Assembly (NCBI GenBank): GCA_027475525.1
Contig: JAMWFC010000131.1
Location: forward strand, 496,001 to 560,000
Length of the DNA: 64,000 nt
Reading direction: 5' to 3'
From: Macrolepiota albuminosa
Taxonomy: Eukaryota; Basidiomycota; Agaricomycetes; Agaricales; Agaricaceae
In this document: in pieces, positions 55,981-64,000 of the stretch
Layout: each line of letters begins with the position of its first letter
Numbering within the stretch: position 1 is the stretch's first letter
Notes under the pieces: model-generated
Told to the model about the DNA's origin: nothing
What the model saw: only the letters and a program-made list of their open reading frames with translations
The model's database searches: none
Position numbers and translations under genes: made by a program

Positions 55981-56870
55981 GCTGAACAAAGACCAGCTGA
56001 GAGTGTTCTGCATCATGGCTAATCACACAACATCATATATGCCTGAGCAACTTAAATTGTATATGGGAGGAATGGTGGGCACTGGGAAAACCCAGGTGCT
56101 CCAAGCCCTCATCAAATATTTTGAAGCTAGAGGAGAGGCATATCGTCTGGCTGTGATTGCATCTACCAGCACTGCTGCATCACTTATAGATGGCTCAACA
56201 TATCATTTGATGTTTGGCATTAATGACATGGTTGATGTATTGAAAAAACAACTTGTTTAAATTAAAATTCATCTACTAGGTGTCAATTACATGTTTTTCA
56301 ACAAAGTATCTATGTTATTGTGTCGAGACTTGTACAAGATATCTACAAGACTGGCTCAGCTGTCTGGTAGACTAGATATCCCTTTTGGGAGTATGAACAT
56401 GGTATTCACAGGTGATTTTGCTCAGTTACCCCCTGTTGCTGAGCACAAAGGATTGGTGTTATATAGTAGAACTGTAGGTTTAAATACCAAAACATTGAAG
56501 GATCAGGAGTCAGCCATAGGCAAGGCTGTATGGCATCAGATAACAACCATCATCATATTGCATAAAAACATGAGGCAGAAAACTTAGTCCACAAAGGACG
56601 CAGCTTTGCATATTGTGCTCGAAAACATGAGGTATAGAGCATGCACTAAAGAAGATGTGAAGTTTCTCAGGAGCAGATCATTGGCTGTCTCTAATAGCTG
56701 TCTATCTATATCTGACAAACAATTCAGAAACATTTTTATAATCACTGCATAAAATGTGGACAAAGACACTATTAACATTATAGGAAGTACTCAATTTGCA
56801 AGTGAGAGTCATCAGGAACTAGTGCATTTCTACAGCAAGAATAGTCTGTCATACAGAGGATGGCAATGAA
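55981..56870 (+). pseudogene. Helitron helicase, N-terminal part of the Pif1-like domain
   Basis: QLKLYMGGMVGTGKTQVLQA gives the Walker A loop (about 56063). FFNKVSMLLC replaces the usual DEVSM (both acidic residues lost by G-to-A changes). Motif III is MVFTGDFAQLPPV (about 56400), then AVWHQITTIIILHKNMRQKT, stop at 56585, and ENMRYRACTKEDVKFLRSR. No rep/HUH domain is in the window. Inactive. Confidence 0.8.
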
Positions 56871-57313
56871 ACAAAAACCCATTCATCTAACTACACATGT
56901 TCTAAAGAAACCGTTGATAGGCTTCTACTCGGACTGAGCGCATCAAGGGACATTATAGGCCAACCAACACTTGACGTACTGAAGACTCTAGCAACCAGTT
57001 GGGAACATAGAGCAGCCCTAACTCTGGCAATCTACTACAGGATTTAGCCATTTACCCTAACCGCTAGCTACCAGGCCTTCAGCACACTCCATTCACCTAT
57101 CCCAAAAGACAGAGGCTCAGAACGTATAGTGCTAACACAATGGCGGGAGAGGACTCTAACTAAACCCCAATCACTTCCAGAAGGAGCCAGCAACAGGCAC
57201 TGCCATTTGACGAGGCACTTCAATCAGAAGTCTAAAAGGATCAATGATGGTGGCACTGGATATACTTAAATCTGACATCTGGACCTGTCAGGAACTGGTA
57301 CAATGAGTAGCGC
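56871..57313 (+). other. Orphan reading inserted in the Helitron
   Basis: From about 56932 to 57270 the plus strand reads roughly 110 codons (LDVLKTLATSWEHRAALTLA... RGSERIVLTQWRERTLTKPQS) with one TAG. It does not fit helicase sequence. I do not recognise the family. Confidence 0.35.
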
Positions 57314-58062
57314 TGACATTAGCACTCACGGCGTCTGTCGAGGATTTTCCGACCATACCCTGGAACAGCCTGGCCAATCGGAGTTATAGTAAAAGTGAGC
57401 AGACTCGGCGTCTGTCGAGGATTTTCCGACCATACCCTGGAACAGCCTGGCCAATCGGAGTTATAGTAAAAGTGAGCAGACTCATATAATTCTAAGTCAA
57501 TATAGAGTCGCTGCTGGTCACCGTGGGTCATAATGCCATTGGTCACCGTCATCCATGTGCAAAAGGTTGCCATTGACAGGTCGTTGTTAGAGGAAACCAC
57601 AAGGAGAGGTGCTAGGAGGTAGCACTGCAGATGGACTTTTATCTTGGCAAACACGGTAGTGTATAGTATATAAAATAGCTACTTTACATGTATATAAAAA
57701 ACGAATCGTAACCCCTTGAGCACACGGTTACACTTAGCATTCAAATTGTGCTAGCTTTCTTTGACTTCGTCACTAAGTCAGGCGCTAGCCTCGTCTATCT
57801 TGTCTTCATCATTTACGGTGCCACCTACAGGCACAATATGCTGTGCTACTCATCTTTTTCTTCAATATCTTTGTTTAAACTACAATGCTTACCGTCTGCC
57901 AGGTAGCCTCTGAAGCGCTATAATTTAGCGCATCATTTTATCACCTCCGCTTGAGCACACCGGGACCCTGTCAGGACTCCTCACAACTATGCACGCCAAG
58001 TGCTGGAGACGGTGTTGTACTGCGTATATGTCCAGCGCACCCAACTACAGTTGGCGTCATCA
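57314..58062 (+). repeat. Solo LTR of family LTR-S
   Basis: 672 bp after removing the doublet at 57330. TATATAAAAT near 57667 suggests plus orientation. Matches 23392-23667 plus 30313-30711. I found no convincing target duplication, so the ends are approximate. Confidence 0.75.
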
Positions 58063-58447
58063 CCATGAGATTTTCTTCAACTATACAGTGTGTGTTGTGA
58101 GACCAACCTCTGTTATCTTGCAGTATTCAAGTCACAGGAAAGCTGTTTTTGTGTGTAGGCTTGCCTGTTATAATTAAGAATAATGTGGCTACAGAATTAT
58201 GTATCACCAACAGACAAGAAGATTTTGTATATAGTTGAAAAAGTTGCATCAGATTGGCCAGACAAATTATTCTGAATATGTTATTTGTACTACTCAACAA
58301 TCCTCTGCAAAGAGTAAAAATCAATGGACTTTCCAATAATGTAGTTCCAATTGTATGTATAAGCATGCATCTTAAATGTAGACTTCTTAGCAATAACAAT
58401 GTGTCTCTGTCTCAATCACAGATAGAGGTATTGGTAAACTACACCAT
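58063..58447 (+). pseudogene. Helitron helicase, middle-C part
   Basis: Plus-strand frames give LFLCVGLPVIIKNNVATELCITN (with a shift near 58160), then VKINGLSNNVVPIVCISMH and SQSQIEVLVNYT. The last residues join MTDYASQEKTRPY at 59245 across the solo LTR. Confidence 0.78.
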
Positions 58448-59244
58448 TGTCATGACCCCTCTCATCCAGAATCACCCCAGGACACTCCCAGAACCCCATC
58501 CAGGACTCCTCTGCCAACCCTGCAACATGACCCCTGCCATCAGGACCACCCCCACCACCATCACACACATCAAACCCTGCCATCACAACTACACCTTCTG
58601 ACAGCCCTGCATCATGGACCCTGGGGCCATCCGCTTCAATTGCTGGATCACATCAATTACCTCAGCTATCACATGTCACGCATTAAGGCCACCCCTCTGC
58701 GCTAATTGATCATGCACCCTGCATGCATGATCCCCAGTATACAATTTCCTCCTCCCTCTGCCGCTGCCCATTAAGTCCCAGAATTGCCCCAGACATCTGG
58801 GAACTCCTCAGGAACCCAGGGCAGCCCCCACCAGTACTTAAAGAGTAGACATTTACTTGTCATACTTTAGTCTTGATATTACATTGATTGTTTGCATGCC
58901 CTTTGACTGACTGATACACACTGACTGGCATGCTTGGCTGGCACACTTCAACTGGCATGCTCAACTTGTTTGCATGCTCTTAAAATTGATACACACTTTG
59001 TGACTTAAGCTTTACTAACTGGGTCTCGTCCTAGAATTCCTGGTTCTTGACTTGACTCTAATCTCTTAATCCTTTTGACTTCACCCAATCCTCAGACTAA
59101 GTCCCTTACCCTGGGAATCTCCTGTTCATGTCTTGAACCCCAGAGCACAGTCCGGAGTTCCAGACATCTGAGTACATGTAGATCAAGTCTGCCTCGTAAG
59201 GGCATTGCTTTTTAGAAAAGCCCCTGACTCAGTAGAACCTAACA
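58448..59244 (+). repeat. Solo LTR of the Gypsy-C family
   Basis: 797 bp, TGTCATGACCCC...GAACCTAACA, target duplication ACCAT (58443-58447, 59245-59249). It keeps AGTCTTGATATTA, the self-primer segment. CpG is much reduced compared with the Gypsy-C LTRs, so it is older. Confidence 0.9.
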
Positions 59245-60711
59245 ACCATGACGGATTATGCAAGTCAAGAAAAGACTAGACCTTACATCCAGTAGACTTA
59301 ACCAAGTGTCAATCACACTAAGCCTATTACACTGCACTATCCTGCAGTGCTACAGTTGCAGGAATGCTTATCATCTAAGAATTTGATGCTAACAAAATAC
59401 AAGGCAAAGCAAGTAGTGCATTGCACAGGGAATTTTGTGACTTGGAATTGCTTGATGAAATAACCAAACTCAGATATATGAACCAGCTCCCTAAAAGTTT
59501 TGTCAATTCACCTTGATGATCTGATCTAATTTATTTATTTAGACAATGCAAACAAAAAGGTTACATGCCCTCTAACCTTCATACAGCCTTACATTGGAGT
59601 GACAAGGACCCTTACAATGATGCATTATTCCTAGATATCAAATGGCAGTTTGCTAGTGAAGATAGACCTATTAAGCCACCGCAATCTCCTGAAAGCAAAT
59701 TTATTCCAGCTAAGGCTAAGGGCACTCAGCCCATAGTACATCCTCAACCAAGACTCAGCAAAATAAATCAAAACCATGACAATAGTTCATCCAACTTGAA
59801 ATTTTTGAAAAATATTATAAGCAGTGAACAGGAATTAAATATGGACAGATATGAAGGACTGGTTGGAACTAAGTGGATTGCCAACAGTTGCATGTACAAT
59901 GTGGTGATAACTATATTGTACAATATGCAAGATGCCATGTTACTATGGTCAATGAATTTCCAATTATTTGGGATATCAATCATGCAAAGCATGGAAAGCA
60001 ACTTCTTATCAATGCACAAAAGTAAAATCACACTGAAAGATGCAAGAGAGGATTTGAGAAATCATATGAACAATTGTAATCTGAGAAACTTTTTGTATGA
60101 TGAACTAACAAGTGTTCATGCTGTGATTGAAGAGTTGCTTATATACAGACAAAATGTATGCACATCATACATGCACTGTCCATGTGGTCATGCAGTTAAC
60201 AGAAGAGCTGTTACATCAAATTCATGTCAGATTGCCATACTAGATAATTCACAACCATCAATACAACATTTTCTAAGAAACATGGAATTTCTTACAATTC
60301 ATGTCAGATTGCCATACTAGATAATTCACAACCATCAATACAACATTTTCTAAGAAACATGGAATTTCTTACCAAATCTCAGTGCAGAACATGTGCATCT
60401 GAATTAGTTAAAATAATGAGAATAGTATACACAGCGCCAATACTGTCTTTTGATGTGGTGTCAATCAACATCACAATTGATAGATACATTGATGTGCTGG
60501 TTTATGGGTTGAGAGACAAATGATATTATCATATATTTCACAAACAGTCATTTTACTTGTCAATATGTGGATTTGTCCTTGAGGATGTGGTTCCATGACA
60601 GTTTAATTACTGGTAGAAGGTTGATTGTTGAAGAAGGCAGTCTGGATACATTGGATATACAAGTCTGCAGAGGTAGTAAAGCAATAATAATGTTATATGT
60701 CAGAGTGGCAT
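59245..60711 (+). pseudogene. Helitron helicase C-terminus and cysteine-protease-like domain
   Basis: MTDYASQEKTRPY..., broken by several stops to about 59560, then an open frame from 59565 (NLHTALHWSDKDPYNDALF). From about 59838 a separate domain follows: GLVGTKWIANSCMYNVV with a candidate nucleophile Cys, zinc-type pairs CPC (60180) and CRTC (60392), and WFHDSLITGRR (60583-60615) with a candidate catalytic His. This resembles a papain-fold deubiquitinase-like domain at the end of basidiomycete Helitron proteins. A doublet lies at 60221, TGA at 60520. The last reading ends with TGA at 60709-60711. Confidence 0.65.
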
Positions 60712-61643
60712 GATTATATATTACTGATGGGGAGTTGTTTAGTTTGAATCAAGTCTGTGTATTTAAGGATATAGGTCATATTGTTCAAACGACCCCTTGC
60801 AAAATCAGGACAGTTCATGTGAATTTGAACAACATGAGGTCATATGATCTTAAAAAATCATTGGTGGTCAGACACCCAAATGCTGACATAATATATATAT
60901 ATATTAGTTCCCAATTATATTTTATAAATTAGTTACAACAGCTGTCTGAACTGTAATATGAAGTAAGTTCTACTGTCTCAGTCTTTGGAAAAGGACTGAG
61001 GGGCCAGAAAGGGAAATTCCTCCAATAGAGGAGAACGGTGGCTGAGTAACTATACATTGTCCTGGAGAAGGAAATAGGTAAAATAAAATAAAGAAATAAG
61101 AAAAACTTTGAGATGCTGGGAAGTAACTGATATGCCGCCGCCACAGCATCGAGTCTATTTCGACATGAACTCTAAGCTCTCAAAACAGTAACTTCCATTA
61201 CAATATCATAATTGACATTGTAACAAAACGCAATTTCTAAAGGACAACCTCTATGGGCTGGGATAGTGTGGTGTGACCTGCTTTCTGTAAAGAAATCAGA
61301 CCTCCACATTACCAGAAGCAGAAATGCATTTATGCACAAATCCCAGATTTTTGTCCAGGAGACAGGATAAATAGATCGCTTAAATGTCGATGTATATGTA
61401 TACTAGATACACTAGATGCCATATGTCATATGCTAAGATATGTGTAGTACGTATAAACGTATAAATTACAAGTGCGAATGCTCCGGGATGCCATAAAAGG
61501 AAGGAATGAGCAGTAAGGAAGAAGACGGAAGTAAAGTTGCGAAACAACAAATGGACGAGTTGAATGTTGGATTGTCTGGACGATGGCAAGACCCAAGCCC
61601 AGACTCAAAACCCAAATGCAACCGCTTGCCTCTTCCCAAATCA
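60712..61643. other. Intergenic region, no gene seen
   Basis: AT-rich with an (AT)n run near 60890. The boundary between transposon debris and the host gene is somewhere here. No Helitron terminal hairpin followed by CTRR was identified with confidence. Confidence 0.5.
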
Positions 61644-62721
61644 CTACGTCTTAAACACAATTATCATCACCAGCAACACAAAAATCAGCACCCCAATCGC
61701 CACCGTTGAACCTATATCATAACGTCGACATTAGCTTCCAATGGAAGAAAGAGAAGAAATCTCAAAACTTAAGCACTCACCATTTCCCTTGACCCCCCTC
61801 CCAACCCTCTCCAGTCCCCTCCTCGCCCTCCCGAGTCTGCCCTCTGTTCTCTCCACATCCGTATCGAGTTCCTCCAGCAGCCCGTGGTGCACGTCTAACT
61901 CGTCATTGATCTGCAGTGAGATGTGGTGTTGCCGTGTGATGGAGTGCGAGAGGCGCGACAGGTGCTGGTCTTGTTCTGTAGGGAGAAAAAACCAGCGTTA
62001 ATCAAAGTAGCTTCTTGATCTCCAAGGACAGGGAAAGATGTATGTACCATCCATCATCCGTCTCTGTTGCAACATGATTCCATGATCATCTTCGTTATCC
62101 GTAGCAGCAAGAGCACTAGCCGCGGGATCCTCATCCGTGTACGGCGTATACGTATACGTCGGCTCCGCAAGGACCTTTGAGTTTGGGTTCGGAACCGTTG
62201 GTTGGGGGGCAATGACCTTCTGCTCTTGCTCCTGCTCCTCCTGCAGACTACGCACATGATCATGAACTCTCCAAATACCATATAGAAACACGCAGAGACA
62301 AGACGAGACAAACATACCTCTCAACAACCCCGCTGTCGTCTCCCAACATCCCCCTCATCCTCTCATACTGCGTCCTCAACAATTTCGTGGCCTCTGTGTT
62401 CGTCCTCCCTTCCTTCTTTTCCAGCTCAAGTATCCCCTCCCGCAACCGCGCTAGGTTCTTCGCTATCTGTGCGAGGTGCAGGGACGCCTTGCCCTGGGCT
62501 GGCGCGGGCGTCGAGGATGAGGATGAGGGATTAGATGGAGGTGCTGATGATAAGGGGTCGTGACGATTGAATATGGGGTTGGTAGAGGGGTTGGGCGAGG
62601 GATAGAACGAAGGCAACGTCTGCGCCCTCTGTCTCTCCAACAAGAGCGAGAGCGTAAGCGTCGAAATAGACGTTAATTTCGCTAGGGTGCTACTACTAGA
62701 ACTTGAGGTATTTGCAGACAT
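61644..62721 (-). CDS. SYN8: SYN8-like Qc-SNARE
   Basis: Four minus-strand exons, 62721-62318, 62247-62048, 61975-61781 and 61711-61644, introns 69-72 bp, all GT-AG, join to 288 aa. The N-terminal half is Ser/Pro-rich with a helical segment (LARLREGILELEKKEG...LLRTQYERMRGML). The SNARE helix starts EQDQHLSRLSHSITRQHH and continues through DELDVHHGLLEELD. A membrane anchor (STVAIGVLIFVLLVMIIVF) and the short end KT follow. Syntaxin-8-type proteins act in endosomal fusion. At the expected central layer I see His-His rather than Gln. It is the only intact ordinary gene in the window and has no 77-bp doublet. Confidence 0.8.
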
Positions 62722-64000
62722 GACAGTGTCCGTATATGTCGTTTCTCGGCTGTGCGAGCTGCGTTTCTTATTTCTTCGTCAGTTACTATGGAAAGAAAGA
62801 GGATCGCTCGGAGTAGCGCAGTTGAGAGGAGGGGGAGGAAACGGAAGGGAGACGGTGAGCGTCGTGGGGAATTGTGAATGTTCCAAGTGCAGCTGGCAGA
62901 ATTGTTACAAATGGGGCAAATGGCACTCTCAGGGGTCGTGTGTACATGGTGCACGTGGTTTTGATTCCCGAGTTGACGCGTTCGTGTCCCTTGCTTCGAC
63001 CTTTTGTACAACGCCTCAGGCCACAGGGCCTCAAGCCCTCGAGAACGGTGAATGGGATGATCCAGTTTATGCATTTTTCATTGTCCATGATTCATGAGCC
63101 TAATTCTGTTGATCATGGGTGTGAAATCAACCTATAACAACGGGGACGAATTCCGACGACCAAACGGCCGTGGAACACGTGACGGCGGGGACCGTGAAGG
63201 CCAATTTGGGACCTCCCGAAGGAGGAAAAGAAGCTATGCATCCCACTCCACAGCGGAAACTCGATCCCCTGACGATGAACTTCCATCACTTCCAATGTTC
63301 CGATATCATTGACAATCATCTTATGCCTCTCAAAGACCCCGTGAAAGCGTGTGCGATTTCGCTTTGCTGGTGTTGTAGGACTCGGAGCTTTAGTGAGGGA
63401 AGATTACGACTAGTGTGATGATAATACAATGCCATTTGAACAACTACTCTAGGCCATATTGCTCATTTGATGACAGAGCATCACAATTTGGCTTCAGATG
63501 AATGACTCAGCCTTTCTGTTTTGGAAATCACGAAAATTTAACAATAGGGATGCGAGAAATATGAGAAAATGACGCGGATAATGCCTTGTACCACTGGATC
63601 AGGACCTGGATCCCTTTTTGGGGGCTTGAGGAAGTTAAGAGATACATCATGAAAGTGATAGGTAGAAAAGGGGATCGATATCGATAGAAACGGCAAAGTA
63701 GCAGATGTCCAGTCTTGATCTAGTCTGAAATAATCCAATATCAAGCCAAGCCGTGTACATAGCTAGCTAGCTTGATGTCAGTGAAGGAGAAAAAGAGGAA
63801 ACCATCCTACAGATAAAAAGGAAAGCGCAGGCGTTAATGTAAAGTTCCGCTATTACGCTTAAGCTTGAGCACCGAGCCATAGATAAACTTGCACTTGCTA
63901 ATTCTTTGAAAGGCTCAATGTCCACATTCATGGATCTGCACATGATTTTCCAGTTGCTCAAGATATGCTAGCTATAGCTCAATTGCGTGACGTTGCGCCA
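62722..64000. other. Region upstream of the SNARE gene, no gene recognised
   Basis: Contains the promoter of the SNARE gene. Short frames on both strands (for example 62687-63097 plus, 63767-63961 minus) show no family motif or convincing intron structure. Confidence 0.4.

Larger units (their letters stand above)
2491..60375. repeat. 41 tandem doublets of period 77 bp (likely assembly overlaps)
   Basis: First copies begin near 2493, 8315, 8874, 9508, 9896, 10452, 10886, 11155, 11304, 11638, 12041, 12368, 12818, 13051, 13215, 13736, 14382, 14694, 15351, 15636, 15848, 17841, 18093, 21791, 26145, 28566, 34795, 35975, 38128, 41995, 43327, 43544, 44328, 44554, 45200, 45555, 45969, 48986, 49838, 57330 and 60221. 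In each I measured an offset of exactly 77 bases. Almost all are identical; those at 35975 and 43327 each show one mismatch. There are always two copies, never three. As 77 is not a multiple of three, each shifts the reading frame. No biological process I know makes one fixed length in unrelated sequences. Confidence 0.95.

Noticed and set aside
62687..63097. Plus-strand 136-aa ORF divergent from the SNARE gene
   Set aside because: It overlaps the first SNARE codons, has no recognisable domain and an unlikely Cys/Gly-rich composition; treated as a chance ORF.

Overview
The window is repeat-rich nuclear DNA of a fungus, most probably a mushroom-forming basidiomycete (Agaricomycetes). This rests on short introns (40-72 bp) with GTRNGT donors, Ty3/Gypsy chromoviruses, a DIRS-like retroelement, a basidiomycete-type Helitron, and one ordinary host gene (a SYN8-like SNARE). 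About 57 of the 64 kb is transposable element, in several layers of nesting.

Layout. (1) 1-23391: a Gypsy element on the minus strand (Gypsy-A, outer copy) whose integrase gene is split at 3555/16400 by a second, younger copy of the same family (inner copy, 3556-16399). Both copies carry, between integrase and the 3' LTR, a spliced gene on the opposite strand. Its product has a six-cysteine zinc cluster and is intact in the inner copy (4679-7085). (2) 23392-30711: an LTR of another family (LTR-S) interrupted by Gypsy-B (23668-30312), a minus-strand chromovirus with two apparently identical 518-bp LTRs and a 5-bp target duplication. (3) 30711-35347: repeats, an old LTR fragment, a foldback sequence and a Ser/Thr-rich membrane-protein gene. 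(4) 35348-55940: a minus-strand DIRS-like element (reverse transcriptase, RNase H, tyrosine recombinase). Its recombinase gene is cut by a Copia element (35778-40968) and by Gypsy-C (41239-52633), a plus-strand chromovirus that also carries an antisense, spliced zinc-cluster gene (50109-51755). (5) 55981-60711: a decayed plus-strand Helitron helicase with a C-terminal cysteine-protease-like domain, interrupted by an LTR-S copy and a solo LTR of the Gypsy-C family. (6) 61644-62721: the four-exon SNARE gene; the rest shows no recognisable gene.

Main message. Two distinct Gypsy lineages each carry an antisense accessory gene in the same position, with a phase-0 intron ending exactly at the first cysteine of a Zn2Cys6-like cluster, followed by basic and coiled-coil regions. 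This looks like a retrotransposon-borne regulator. In Gypsy-A the hexamer CGGYAA, which contains the CGG triplet bound by many Zn2Cys6 proteins, is repeated through the LTR and the coding regions.

Caution. Forty-one places in the window carry a tandem duplication with a period of exactly 77 bp. They occur in all element types and break most reading frames. They are best explained as uncollapsed k=77 contig overlaps in the assembly, so many apparent frameshifts are probably not biological. Most true in-frame stops are CGA-to-TGA changes, and at six sites the younger Gypsy-A copy still has CGA.
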